Assembly (NCBI RefSeq): GCF_029223865.1
Contig: NZ_CP119520.1
Location: 310,001-374,000, forward strand
Direction of reading: 5' to 3'
DNA: 64,000 nucleotides
From: Telluria mixta
GTDB taxonomy: Bacteria; Pseudomonadota; Gammaproteobacteria; Burkholderiales; Burkholderiaceae_D
In this document: piece by piece, positions 38,690 through 47,481 of the stretch
Layout of the letters: each line of letters begins with the position of its first letter
How positions within the stretch are numbered: position 1 is the first letter of the stretch
The notes under the pieces: generated by a model
Told to the model about the DNA's origin: nothing
The model's input: only the letters and a program-made list of their open reading frames with translations
Database searches by the model: none
Program-made: the position numbers and the translations under genes

Positions 38690-41134
38690 ATGAAAAACAC
38701 CATGCAGTTTCCGCAACTGTCGGCAGTTGCCCTCGCTGTCCTCGCACTCGTCGCCCAGTCCCAGGCCATCGCTCAGGACAATGTTCAGAAAGAAATCCAG
38801 CAAGTCGTCGTGACCGGTACGGCATCGGCCTCCGGTACGCGCAAGATCGACACGAGCTTCTCGATCACGACCGCGACCGAAGAACAACTGAAGCAGGCGG
38901 CGCCGTCCAGCACGGCCGACGTGCTGAAGATCGTTCCAGGCGTGTACGCCGAAGCGACGGGCGGCCAGTCCGGCGCCAACATCGAGGTGCGCGGCTTCCC
39001 GTCGGGCAGCGACTCGCCGTTCGTCTCCGTGCAGATGAACGGCAACCCGATCTTCCCGGTCCCGGTGCTGTCGTTCTTCGAAGGCTCGTCCGCGTTCCGC
39101 CTGGATGACACGATCGAGCGCGTGGAAGTGCTGCGCGGCGGTCCGAGCACGATTTATTCGAGCGGCCAGCCGGGCGCCACGATGAACTTCATCATGAAGA
39201 AAGGCGGCGACACGCCGGAAGGCAGCCTGCGCTTCACGACGGGCACCGGCAGCCTGCGCCGCTTCGACGGCGTCTACAGCGGCAAGATCGCCGACGGGTG
39301 GTACGGCATGATCGGCGGCTTCTACCGCACGACGAACGGCGTGCGCGACGCCGGCTTCCCGGCCGACGACGGCGGCCAGCTGTCCGCGTCCCTCACCCGC
39401 AAGCTGGACCAGGGCGAGCTGACCGTCTACGCCCGCTCGACGTCCGACAAGAACGCGTTCTACACGGGCGTGCCGCTGATCTCGTCGAACAACGGCCACA
39501 CGATCTCGTCATTCCCCGGCTTCGACCCGCTGCGCGGCACCCTGATGAGCAACGAGATGCGCAACTTCACGGTGGAAGCCGGTCCGGGCAAGACGCTCAC
39601 GTACGACCTGGGCGACGGCCGCGGCCTCTCGTCGAACGTGGTCGGCGCGGAGTTCCAGCAAAAGCTGAACGGCTGGGACGTGTCGAACAAGTTCAACTAC
39701 TTCAAGGGCGACCTGAACACGATCGCCATGTTCACGGGTAACAACCCGCTGAGCGCGGCCGACTACGTGAGCCAGGCCATCTCCTCCGCCAACGGCAATG
39801 CCGCCGTGCTGGCGGCGGCAGGCGGCACGGCGGCCACGAGCGGCGCGATTACGTACACGAACGGCGGCGGCACCGTCGCGGGCAACCAGCAGGTGGTGCA
39901 GGCCGGCCTGTGGGCCGTCGAGAAGAAGCTGCGCTCGTTCACCGACGAATTCCGCGTCAGCAAGGACATCGGCTACAACAACACGATCACGGCCGGCGCC
40001 TACGTGGCGAACTATTCGTCGCACGACGTCTGGTACCTCGGCAACAGCCACCTGATGACCGCGACGCCGAACGCGCGCCTCATCGACGTCAAGCTGAACA
40101 ACGGCGCCGTCGTCTCCAAGAACGGCACGGACGGCAACGTGTTCTACGCGCCGATCGCCTCGTACGACGGCCGCAACACGGCGGTGTTCGTCGCCGACGA
40201 ATGGCGCATCAACGACCGCATCAAGGTCGACGCCGGCATGCGCCACGAGAAGCAGCACATCTCGGGCTCGATCTCGAACCTGGCATCCAGCGACACGGAC
40301 AACAATGCGCTGACCGTCTACAACAACGGCACGTCGCAGCCCACGGGCAGCTTCACGGGCCTGTCGCGCGACGACACCGCGAACTCGTTCACCGCGGGCG
40401 GCCTGTACAAGCTGACCAAGGATTCCAGCGTGTTCGTGCGCGCCAACCAGGGTCACACGTTCATCTACTTCGACGACCTGCGCAACGCCGGCACGCAGGA
40501 CGTCGTGAACGACCGCAACCGCGTCCCGACGCCGAAAGTCACGCAGTACGAGATCGGCTACAAGACCGCGACGCCGTTGTACAGCGCCTACGTGAACGCG
40601 TTCTTCACGGACTTCACGGGCATCTCGTTCCAGCAGATCACGACGTCGGGCGTACTGTATTCGGTGAGCGGCTCGCACGGCAAGGGCGTGGAATTCGAAT
40701 TGGCCGTGCGCCCGATCGCGGGCCTGCAACTGCAGCTGACGGGCGACTGGCAGGATTCGACGTACAAGGACAATCCGACCATCGCCGGCAACCAGGTGCA
40801 GCGCCAGCCGAAGTTCCAGTACCGCTTCTCGCCGAGCTACCGCCTGCCGGTGGGCGACTACGCACTGCGCTTCTACGGCACCTACTCGCACATCGGCGCG
40901 CGCTGGGCGGACCAGCAGAACACCCAGTACCTGCCGTCGTATAACACGCTGGACCTGGGCATCCTGGCCGAGCTGTCGGACAAGCTGGAATTCCGTGTCA
41001 CGGGCACCAACGTGAACAATTCGCTGGGCCTGACGGAAGGTAACTCGCGCCTTGTCGGCGCCAGCACCGGCCCGATCAACGCCCGTCCGATCTTCGGCCG
41101 CGCGTGGGAAGCGTCGCTCACCTACCGCTTCTGA
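38690..41134 (+). CDS. TonB-dependent receptor (FecA-like fold), disaccharide locus
   Basis: Outer-membrane receptor, 814 aa. Signal peptide about residues 1-28 (AIA-QD); TonB-box-like QQVVVTGTA near 40; plug with SSTADVLKIVPGVYAE and ERVEVLRGGPSTIYSSGQPGATMNF; barrel ending in EASLTYRF with terminal Phe. The fold class is that of siderophore receptors, but the divergent LacI gene, its operators in this promoter and the phosphorylase operon point to an alpha-glucoside ligand. The ATG giving MKNTMQF was chosen because the residues before it do not look like a signal sequence. A strong terminator follows. Confidence 0.88.
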   Translation: MKNTMQFPQLSAVALAVLALVAQSQAIAQDNVQKEIQQVVVTGTASASGTRKIDTSFSITTATEEQLKQAAPSSTADVLKIVPGVYAEATGGQSGANIEVRGFPSGSDSPFVSVQMNGNPIFPVPVLSFFEGSSAFRLDDTIERVEVLRGGPSTIYSSGQPGATMNFIMKKGGDTPEGSLRFTTGTGSLRRFDGVYSGKIADGWYGMIGGFYRTTNGVRDAGFPADDGGQLSASLTRKLDQGELTVYARSTSDKNAFYTGVPLISSNNGHTISSFPGFDPLRGTLMSNEMRNFTVEAGPGKTLTYDLGDGRGLSSNVVGAEFQQKLNGWDVSNKFNYFKGDLNTIAMFTGNNPLSAADYVSQAISSANGNAAVLAAAGGTAATSGAITYTNGGGTVAGNQQVVQAGLWAVEKKLRSFTDEFRVSKDIGYNNTITAGAYVANYSSHDVWYLGNSHLMTATPNARLIDVKLNNGAVVSKNGTDGNVFYAPIASYDGRNTAVFVADEWRINDRIKVDAGMRHEKQHISGSISNLASSDTDNNALTVYNNGTSQPTGSFTGLSRDDTANSFTAGGLYKLTKDSSVFVRANQGHTFIYFDDLRNAGTQDVVNDRNRVPTPKVTQYEIGYKTATPLYSAYVNAFFTDFTGISFQQITTSGVLYSVSGSHGKGVEFELAVRPIAGLQLQLTGDWQDSTYKDNPTIAGNQVQRQPKFQYRFSPSYRLPVGDYALRFYGTYSHIGARWADQQNTQYLPSYNTLDLGILAELSDKLEFRVTGTNVNNSLGLTEGNSRLVGASTGPINARPIFGRAWEASLTYRF

Positions 41135-41171
41135 TGTAACGCTTTACCTCCTCTTCTGCTGTACCCTCTTG

Positions 41172-41197
41172 GCGGGACTTCGGTCCCGCTTTTTTTT
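41172..41197 (+). terminator. Intrinsic terminator after the TonB receptor
   Basis: GCGGGAC-TTCG-GTCCCGC (7 perfect pairs, stable TTCG tetraloop) at 41172-41189 followed by eight T. The clearest intrinsic terminator in the window. Confidence 0.95.
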
Positions 41198-41214
41198 CTT
41201 TCAGAAGCTGACTT

Positions 41215-41559
41215 TCAAATCGGCCGATCAAAAGGGCGAAGGTCAGTGCTTTCATGGCTATCTGCTATTAAAATGTGAGCACACGTGCTCGCCATTTCTT
41301 CCTGCCCCGAACCGTCCTGCTGACCGTATTCGTACCTGACAAGCGTCACTTTCCCGCCTCCCGCCAACATCATCTCGGCGGCAGTGCCCGACGTTACCGT
41401 CGGACTCGCCACGGGTAGCGCAGATTGCGCCTCAAAGGCGCCGGATGCGAGCCGATGCATCATGAGCGTCAAATCGAATTCACTGTTATTCAGAAGTAAA
41501 GCGCGCTCTTGTTCGGATACCGCAAACCTGAAACAGTTTCGCTTGGTTTTTGCGAACAT
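41215..41559 (-). CDS. Possible small hypothetical protein
   Basis: A 114-residue frame (starting MFAKTKRNCFRF, ending RPFDRPI) in the otherwise gene-free 41198-41652. I do not recognise it. Codon use is much less G/C-biased at third positions than in neighbours, and there is no good ribosome-binding site, so it may be a foreign or decaying gene or chance. One Gly-rich stretch (LAGGGKVTLVRYEYG) and polar ends are all that stand out; no signal peptide or membrane segment. Apart from this frame and the terminator I see nothing coding between 41135 and 41652. Confidence 0.3.
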   Translation of the reverse strand: MFAKTKRNCFRFAVSEQERALLLNNSEFDLTLMMHRLASGAFEAQSALPVASPTVTSGTAAEMMLAGGGKVTLVRYEYGQQDGSGQEEMASTCAHILIADSHESTDLRPFDRPI

Positions 41560-41652
41560 GGTATATCAGCGGTATCGCTCGAAGCCCATTCCATCGTCGT
41601 TCAACGTACTACTCACCCATGCCACCTTTCGACTTGAGTGAGTATAGAAAGT

Positions 41653-42465
41653 TCACTTAACGCCGTTGCCTACGTTAATGAACGGCACCGCCCCACCCGA
41701 CACGCTCGGCAGCTTGCCATCCCACTTCTCGATGGCCGCGCGCTGGTTTTCCATTTCGCGCAGGCGGATCAGTTCCGGCGTCACCTGCTGGCGCTGCACG
41801 GCCAGCGATTCGGCTTCGGCCTTGGCCTGGGCCACCCGCTGTTTCGCTTCCACCTCGATGCGCTGCAGGTCGCGTTCCGCCTTCAGCTTGAGCTGCTCGG
41901 CCGTCGTCTTCGCTTCGATCGCCTCATTGAACGAGCGCGAGAAATTGAAGTTCACGATCGAGAACTCGTCCACCACGATGCCGTGGCGTGCCAGCCTTTC
42001 ACGCAGCTGGGTGACGATCTGGTCGCGCACGTCGGTACGCTTGGCGATCAGCTCCTCGGCCGTGAAGCGCGCCGTGACGGCCTTCACCGCTTCCTGCACG
42101 GCCGGGATGATGATGCGCTGGCCCGGCTCGTTGCCCAGGTCGCGGAACACCGTCATCGCGGCATCCGGGCGGACGTGGTAGTTCAGCGCCACGCGGGTGT
42201 GCACGGTCTGCAGGTCGCGCGAGGCGGCGTCGCCGTCGCCTTCGCCCTTCTGGATCGACACGTTGACGAGGTTGAGCTTTTGCGCCAGCGGTATGCGGAA
42301 GTGGATGCCCTCGCTCAGCACCTGGTCGCTCGGGCTGCCGAACGTCGTCATCACGCCGCGGTAGCCGGCCGGCACCGTCCCGAACGGTGCCAGCGCGAAC
42401 AGCAGGATCAGCACGACCACGGCGAGGACGAGCTTCACGCCCACGTTCAACGACACTCGATTCAT
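41653..42465 (-). CDS. Prohibitin/SPFH-domain membrane protein
   Basis: 270 aa. One N-terminal membrane anchor (about residues 10-28), then the SPFH/prohibitin domain (about 30-200; PAGYRGVMTTFGSPSDQVLSEG, RHGIVVDEFSIVNFNFSRSFNEAIEAK) and a coiled coil (about 195-245, Glu/Lys/Ala/Gln-rich). Such proteins assemble into large rings in the inner membrane and often restrain FtsH-type proteases; no protease or NfeD gene is adjacent. It appears monocistronic, with an inverted repeat in its promoter. Confidence 0.92.
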   Translation of the reverse strand: MNRVSLNVGVKLVLAVVVLILLFALAPFGTVPAGYRGVMTTFGSPSDQVLSEGIHFRIPLAQKLNLVNVSIQKGEGDGDAASRDLQTVHTRVALNYHVRPDAAMTVFRDLGNEPGQRIIIPAVQEAVKAVTARFTAEELIAKRTDVRDQIVTQLRERLARHGIVVDEFSIVNFNFSRSFNEAIEAKTTAEQLKLKAERDLQRIEVEAKQRVAQAKAEAESLAVQRQQVTPELIRLREMENQRAAIEKWDGKLPSVSGGAVPFINVGNGVK

Positions 42466-42488
42466 TTCGATTCCCTTTCAGTTATTGT

Positions 42489-42516
42489 TGACAGCGAACA
42501 AAGTGTATAGCTGTCA
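42489..42516 (-). promoter_or_regulatory. Inverted repeat in the prohibitin-gene promoter
   Basis: TGACAGC (42489-42495) and GCTGTCA (42510-42516) flank 14 bases; the minus-strand TATACA inside is a candidate -10. A regulator binding this repeat would cover the promoter. Confidence 0.4.
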
Positions 42517-42577
42517 GGGCAACAAGAGAATCAGAAATATCGGAAGCAGAAGTTCGGGAAAGCCGAAGCGCCTGGGT

Positions 42578-43444
42578 TCAGGCAGCGGCGATGGCAGCGG
42601 CGAATGCGCGATACGTGCGCAGCGGACGCCCCAGCAGCGCAGTCAGGCGTGCGACGTCGCCGGCTTCCGGCACCATGCCGTCGGTGACGAAGCGCTCGCT
42701 CATCAAACGCATGTCGTACGCCATCCAGGCCGGCATGAACTGGCGCAGGTTCTGTTCGAAGCCGGCCGTGTCGTCGTCGCCGTAGGCGATGGGACGCCCC
42801 AGCACGTCGGACCAGATGGCCGCGACGTCGTTGCCCGTCAGCGTGTCCGGCCCGACGAGATTGATGCGCTCGAGCGGCAGCGGCTGCGCGGCATCGTGGC
42901 GGCGGACCAGTTCGATGGCGGCGACCTCGGCGATGTCGCGCGCATCGACCATCGCGAGGCCCTTGCCGCCGACCGGCATCGGATACACGCCGTAGCCGAG
43001 CACCACGTCCTTGATCGTGACGTCGTTGTCCATGAAATAGGCCGGGCGCAGGATGGTGGCGGCAAAGCCCATCCGTTCGATCATCCGCTCGACGCCAAAT
43101 TTACCGGCGAAGTGCGGCACGTTCACATACAGGTCGCTATGGATGACGGAGAGATAAACGATGCGCTGCACGCTCGCTTCCCGCGCCACGTTGAGCGTCA
43201 CGAGCGCCTGCGTGAATTCGTCGGGCACGACGGCATTCAGCAGGAACAGGGTCGACACGCCGTCGAACGCGCGGCGCAGGGCATCCACGTCGAGCAGGTC
43301 GCCCTGGACGACGTCGACGCCGGCGGGGAAATCCGCCTTGGCGGGATTGCGGACGAGTGCGCGCACGGGGGCGCCGCGCTGCACGAGCTGGTTGACGACG
43401 TGGTGGCCGATGTTGCCGGTGGCGCCGGTGACGAGAATGGTCAT
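42578..43444 (-). CDS. NmrA-like NAD(P)-binding oxidoreductase
   Basis: Atypical SDR, 288 aa, cytoplasmic. Dinucleotide motif TGATGNIG at residues 6-13; RNPAKADF (about 32-39) fits NADP binding; the Tyr-x3-Lys motif is missing, as in NmrA and quinone-oxidoreductase-2-like proteins. Conserved LRPAYFMDN lies near 150. It is divergent from a LysR gene, the common layout in which the regulator controls the reductase in response to an oxidant or quinone. Substrate unknown; could be a redox sensor rather than an enzyme. Confidence 0.85.
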   Translation of the reverse strand: MTILVTGATGNIGHHVVNQLVQRGAPVRALVRNPAKADFPAGVDVVQGDLLDVDALRRAFDGVSTLFLLNAVVPDEFTQALVTLNVAREASVQRIVYLSVIHSDLYVNVPHFAGKFGVERMIERMGFAATILRPAYFMDNDVTIKDVVLGYGVYPMPVGGKGLAMVDARDIAEVAAIELVRRHDAAQPLPLERINLVGPDTLTGNDVAAIWSDVLGRPIAYGDDDTAGFEQNLRQFMPAWMAYDMRLMSERFVTDGMVPEAGDVARLTALLGRPLRTYRAFAAAIAAA

Positions 43445-43557
43445 GATGTGCTCCTGGGTTGGGTTCGAAAGTGTCGGTTGACGCTTAACAGCTTAGTCAT
43501 CCCACAGGCGGACCGATAGACGGTAATATTGGACATCCCGTCTCACAGGTGGAACAC

Positions 43558-44439
43558 ATGGACTTGCTCGCCCTCGCCGATTTCAACCTTGTCGCCCGCC
43601 ACGGCGGCTTCGGCCGCGCTGCACGCGAAACCGGCCGGCCGAAGGCGACCTTGTCGCGCCGCGTCGCGGAGCTGGAAGCGGATCTGGGCCTACGCCTGTT
43701 CGAGCGAGGCGCGCGCGTGCTGAAGCTCACGCAGGAAGGTCGCGCGCTGTACGAGCGCACGGGGGCGCTCCTCGCGGAGATCGACGAGACGGCGGCGGCC
43801 CTCGCCTCGGGCGGCGACCGGCCGCGCGGCCGCTTGCGCATCAGTGCGCCGCTGCTGTTCTCGCAGACGGCGATGGGCACGCTGGCCGCCGGGTTCGCGC
43901 GGGCGTATCCCGACGTGCGGCTGGAAGTGACGACGGAAGACCGGCCCGTGGACATGGTCGAGGAAGGCTACGACCTCGTCATCCGCGTCAATCCCGATCC
44001 GGACGAAAGCCTCGTGGGCCGCATCTTCCTGCGCGACCGGCTCGTCGTCGTGGCGGCGCCGGGACGCCAGCAGCCGGCGGATGGCGCACCCGTGCCCGCC
44101 GTCGTAAGCCGCGTCGCCGACCAGGCGACATGGAAAGTCACGGGACAGCCAGACATCGCGATCGACCCGGTGCTCCGCCTGTCCTCGCTCGTGATGGTGC
44201 GCGACGCGGTGCGGGCGGGTGTCGGCGCGGGCTGTCTGCCGGCGTCGGTGGTCAGCCACGATCTCGCGGCGGGGCGGCTGGTGCGGTGGGGCGACGTGGC
44301 CGGGCCCGAGATCGCGCTGTGGGCGCTGTACCCGTCGCGGCGGCTGCTCAGCGCGCGCGTATCCGCCTTCCTCGATTATTTGAAGGCGGCGTTTCCGAAG
44401 GGGACGCCGGACGAGCTGGCGGCCTACCTCGCGCCGTGA
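43558..44439 (+). CDS. LysR-type regulator, divergent to the NmrA-like gene
   Basis: 293 aa. HTH about residues 5-60 (FNLVARHGGFGRAARETGRPKATLSRRVAELE), then an effector domain similar to the CrgA/DsdC-like group (GRLRISAPLLFSQTAMG, EDRPVDMVEEGYDLVIRV). The ATG giving MDLLAL has AGGTGG 6 bases upstream; an in-frame GTG three codons earlier is less likely. It probably regulates the NmrA-like gene and itself from the shared 113-base gap. Its TGA abuts the stop of the convergent GH43 gene in TGATCA. Confidence 0.88.
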   Translation: MDLLALADFNLVARHGGFGRAARETGRPKATLSRRVAELEADLGLRLFERGARVLKLTQEGRALYERTGALLAEIDETAAALASGGDRPRGRLRISAPLLFSQTAMGTLAAGFARAYPDVRLEVTTEDRPVDMVEEGYDLVIRVNPDPDESLVGRIFLRDRLVVVAAPGRQQPADGAPVPAVVSRVADQATWKVTGQPDIAIDPVLRLSSLVMVRDAVRAGVGAGCLPASVVSHDLAAGRLVRWGDVAGPEIALWALYPSRRLLSARVSAFLDYLKAAFPKGTPDELAAYLAP

Positions 44440-45477
44440 TCAGCGCACAAGCCGCGGCGCGACGCCCTCGTTCGTCATGACCACGGGCCGGATCGTGCCG
44501 TCGTCGTTGAAGTAGAGCCGGTCGACGGCCAGCTCGCGATGGTTGCCGTCGGTCTCGCCCAGCGGGCGGCGGTGATAGGCGATGTACCACTCGTCGGTGC
44601 CGGGCACGTTGACGATCGAGTGGTGGCCGGCGCCGCGCGCGATGCGGCCATCCTGCGCGAGGATCGTGCCGATACGTTTGAAAGGGCCGAACGGCGACGG
44701 GCCCATCGCATACGCGACGCGGTAATCCGGCCCCGTCCACTCCCCTTCCGACCACATGAAGTAGTACACCCCCTTCCGCTTGGCCATGAACGGGCCTTCC
44801 ACGTAGGCCGGGTCGGGCGTGATCTCCTTGTACGTCGTCCCGTCGGGGAACGGCACGACGCTCAGCAGGTCCGGCGCGAGCTTGACGACGTTGGCGTGCT
44901 TCCAGCCGCCATAGAGCATGTACGCCTGGCCGTCGTCGTCCTTGAACACCATCTGGTCGATCGGCTGCGCGCCGTTGTGGACTTGTCCGATCAACGGCTT
45001 GCCGAGCGCATCCTTGAACGGGCCTTCCGGACGGTCGCCGACGGCCACGCCGATGCCGCCCAGCTGGCCGTTGCCCTTGATGTCGTTCGCGCCGAAGAAC
45101 AGGTAGTACTTGTCGCCGTGCGCGATGGCCGACGGCGCCCACACCGCGTACGCGGCCCAGGCCACGTCGGCGACGTCGAGCACGCGCTCGTGCCGCGTCC
45201 AGTGCACGAGGTCGCGCGACGAGAACGCGTCGAGGAACGTCTGCTTCAGGAACGGCGCCCAGATCAGGTCGGAGCGGGCCCGCATGCGCTGCTGGTCCGG
45301 CGTGAAGACCGATGGCCTGGCTGGCTTGTCGGCGTCGGCGGAATACGTCGGATAGATCCAGTACGTGTCGCCATAGACGCGGATTTCCGGATCGGCGTAC
45401 CAGCCCTTGACGATCGGGTTGGCCGCCTGCGCTTGCAGCGCGACGGCGGCGGCAACGGCCAGCAAGGCGCGCTTCAT
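44440..45477 (-). CDS. Secreted GH43 glycosidase, second locus
   Basis: 345 aa with a signal peptide (about residues 1-18, AQA-AN). Catalytic candidates: Asp29 (KGWYADPEI), Asp in QPIDQMVFKDDDG and Glu in YVEGPFMAKRKG; SDLIWAPFLKQ, APSAIAHGDKYYLFFGAND and GAGHHSIVN are propeller signatures. Family activities are beta-xylosidase, arabinofuranosidase or galactosidase; the sequence does not settle which. It is away from the arabinose operons, has none of their promoter sites nearby and is translationally coupled (ATGA) to an unknown protein, so it may answer to a different signal. Confidence 0.85.
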   Translation of the reverse strand: MKRALLAVAAAVALQAQAANPIVKGWYADPEIRVYGDTYWIYPTYSADADKPARPSVFTPDQQRMRARSDLIWAPFLKQTFLDAFSSRDLVHWTRHERVLDVADVAWAAYAVWAPSAIAHGDKYYLFFGANDIKGNGQLGGIGVAVGDRPEGPFKDALGKPLIGQVHNGAQPIDQMVFKDDDGQAYMLYGGWKHANVVKLAPDLLSVVPFPDGTTYKEITPDPAYVEGPFMAKRKGVYYFMWSEGEWTGPDYRVAYAMGPSPFGPFKRIGTILAQDGRIARGAGHHSIVNVPGTDEWYIAYHRRPLGETDGNHRELAVDRLYFNDDGTIRPVVMTNEGVAPRLVR

Positions 45478-46175
45478 CGTGCGAGCGTGAAGCGGAACGT
45501 GGGTTCGATGCCGCGCGCGTGCAGGACGCGGACGATGTCTTCCAGGGTGGCGTCTTTCAGCAGCAGGCCAGCGGCGGCGGGAGGCGGCGGTGCCGCGACA
45601 GGTGCCGCCGGGGCGTCGAGCCGCGCCAGCGCGTCGCTGAACTGGCCGGGTGCGATGCTGTCGAGGTGTTCCAGGAACGCGACCTGCCCCGCCGCGGGCG
45701 GTGCCATGTCGAGCCCGGACTCGTCCGCGAACGACGCGCCCATGCCCGGATGGATGAACGCGGCCCACGTCCCCGTCGCCGTGTTCGGGCACGGCGGCAG
45801 TTCGACGGGCTGGCCGATGGTGTCGGCGGGCGGCAGCGTGTCCGGCCACAACCGGCCCAGGCCGGCGACGAAGCGGCGCGCATCCGCGACCGGCACGGGG
45901 GCCTCGAGCGACAGCCACAGCATGAAGCCGCCCGTGCTGGCGACGCTCACCGCCGGGGCCGGAAAGCCGAAGTCGGCCTGCAGGCCGTTCGCGACGGTGC
46001 ACAGGCGTTCCCAGTGCTGCGCGTCTTCACCGCGCACCTTGCGGAACGGGATCGCGATGGCGCGCGTAACACCCGCGGCGGAGACGAGGTCCGCGACCGG
46101 GCCGGGGCCGCCCTGCGCGGCCGGGCTGTCCGGCAGCAGGTACAGGCGGTTCAATTCATAGAGCAGTTTTTCCAT
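45474..46175 (-). CDS. Unknown protein coupled to GH43
   Basis: 233 aa, cytoplasmic by sequence (no signal or membrane segment). I do not recognise a family. Visible: an N-terminal ELNRLYLLPDS region, a strand-rich core with VSVASTGGFMLWLSL (about residues 91-105), NTATGTWAAFIHPGMGAS (about 133-150), a Pro/Ala linker near 200 and a C-terminal region LKDATLEDIVRVLHARGIEPTFRF. The middle stretch faintly recalls the G-G-F/H-hydrophobic-W pattern of archaeo-eukaryotic primase-like folds, but the catalytic Asp and His are absent. Its stop overlaps the GH43 start, an odd pairing of a cytoplasmic protein with a secreted hydrolase. Confidence 0.6.
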   Translation of the reverse strand: MEKLLYELNRLYLLPDSPAAQGGPGPVADLVSAAGVTRAIAIPFRKVRGEDAQHWERLCTVANGLQADFGFPAPAVSVASTGGFMLWLSLEAPVPVADARRFVAGLGRLWPDTLPPADTIGQPVELPPCPNTATGTWAAFIHPGMGASFADESGLDMAPPAAGQVAFLEHLDSIAPGQFSDALARLDAPAAPVAAPPPPAAAGLLLKDATLEDIVRVLHARGIEPTFRFTLAR

Positions 46176-46196
46176 GCCCGTGATTGTGACACAGGC

Positions 46197-46850
46197 TCAA
46201 AAACCCATCTTGAACTTGGCCTGCAGGCCGGAGTTGTTGGTGTCGCTGCCCCACTTCTTCGCGCTGTTGCCGTACTGTTCGTAGCCGGCGGAGACGGATG
46301 CTTTCTCGTTCACCTTGTAGCGCGCGCCCATGCCCACGTATGCGCCCACGTCGGTATCCGACACGGTGTTGCGGAGCGTCTTGTCGTGGGTCACACGCTC
46401 GCTAACGGCGACGCCCAGCTTGCCGTAGGCGGCGAGCTGGTCGTTGACGGGCACGTTCAGCCGCGCCGCCAGGTAGCTGTTAACCCCCTTGGTGCCGAGC
46501 GCCCCGTTCACCTCGTCGGGACGGGCATAATCGGCGAAATGGAAGCCGCGCGTGTATAGGTTCGCGTAGCCCGTCTCGATGGCGAAGTTCGGCGCCAGGT
46601 TGACGCCGGCGAACAGCTTGGGATCGGACACGTAGACGCCGAACGCGCTCTTGTCCTGGTAGCGCAGGCCGCCCGTTTCCGCCTCATTGCCCATGTACGT
46701 GCGTGGGACGGGCTGGATCTTCGCGAACGCCGGGGACAGCGTGCGGGTGGCAGACAGGTCCTTCGTCGCGGCCGCATTGTCCAGCAACTGCGCGTGCGCG
46801 GCGCCGGCCACCGACAGCCCGGCGGCCAATGCGACGTGGATGGTGTTCAT
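46197..46850 (-). CDS. Outer-membrane beta-barrel protein (OmpA/OmpW-like)
   Basis: 217 aa. Signal peptide about residues 1-20 (GAAHA-QL). The mature part alternates hydrophobic residues in about eight strands (FGVYVSDPKLFAGVNLA, SYLAARLNVPV, AYGKLGVAVSER, VGAYVGMGARYKV, ASVSAGYEQYG) and ends LQAKFKMGF with terminal Phe, the outer-membrane insertion signal. Sized as a small 8-stranded barrel; function unknown. AAGGGG lies about 5 bases before the chosen ATG. It lies downstream of the OhrR-type gene on the same strand, 98 bases apart. Confidence 0.82.
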   Translation of the reverse strand: MNTIHVALAAGLSVAGAAHAQLLDNAAATKDLSATRTLSPAFAKIQPVPRTYMGNEAETGGLRYQDKSAFGVYVSDPKLFAGVNLAPNFAIETGYANLYTRGFHFADYARPDEVNGALGTKGVNSYLAARLNVPVNDQLAAYGKLGVAVSERVTHDKTLRNTVSDTDVGAYVGMGARYKVNEKASVSAGYEQYGNSAKKWGSDTNNSGLQAKFKMGF

Positions 46851-46948
46851 GCGTTTCCCCTTTGTCATGGATGCCTTTCATTACGATAGCAGTCCGTGTT
46901 CAAAATCGCATCATCCCGCACGTAAGCGTCTGTAACTAAAAATATGCA

Positions 46949-47419
46949 TTAATGGTCAGCCAGTTTGCCGCGCAACATGTCCAGCTGTCCCTTGAGCGCA
47001 GCCAGGTCGGACGGCGCGCACCCGGTGGCGCACAGCACGCCGTCGTAGATCGCGGCCGCTTCCTGCTCCAGCGCGCGGCCGGCCGGGCTCAGGGCCACGA
47101 CAACCTGCCGTTCGTCGGCGGCGGACCGGGTCCGGCTCACCAGGCCGGCCGCCTCCAGCCGCTTGAGCAGCGGTGTCAGCGTGGCCGAGTCCAGGAACAG
47201 CCGGGCGCCGATCTCGGACACCGTCTGCTCGTCCTTTTCCCACAACACCAGCATGACGAGGTATTGCGGGTAAGTCAGGTCCAGCTTGCGCAGCAGCTTG
47301 CGGTACACCTTGTTCATCGCCAGACCGGTCGAGTACAGCGCGAAACACAACTGGTCGTCGAGCAGCGGGGTCCGCTTGCCTTGCTTGGTCGATGTGTTGT
47401 TCGCTTCCATGGTTTGCAT
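46949..47419 (-). CDS. ohrR: MarR-family regulator, OhrR type
   Basis: About 156 aa winged-helix repressor. The OhrR hallmark [13 protein letters not shown] carries the peroxide-sensing Cys25, and C-terminal cysteines in VLCATGCAP match the two-cysteine class (Xanthomonas OhrR), where a disulphide forms on reaction with organic hydroperoxide. The recognition region [26 protein letters not shown] and wing ADERQVVV are typical. No ohr peroxidase gene is adjacent; the next gene downstream is an outer-membrane barrel. Start uncertain: ATG at this position, another ATG three codons in, or an upstream GTG. Confidence 0.85.
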   Translation of the reverse strand: MQTMEANNTSTKQGKRTPLLDDQLCFALYSTGLAMNKVYRKLLRKLDLTYPQYLVMLVLWEKDEQTVSEIGARLFLDSATLTPLLKRLEAAGLVSRTRSAADERQVVVALSPAGRALEQEAAAIYDGVLCATGCAPSDLAALKGQLDMLRGKLADH

Positions 47420-47481
47420 CCCGGTTCGCGAGGCGGCCTCCACACCAGTGTAGACCTTTTATCGCCGACCAGCGCACGACA

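Noticed and set aside
45474..46175. Archaeo-eukaryotic primase-like enzyme
   Set aside because: Only one weak strand motif fits; the catalytic acidic residues and His are missing.
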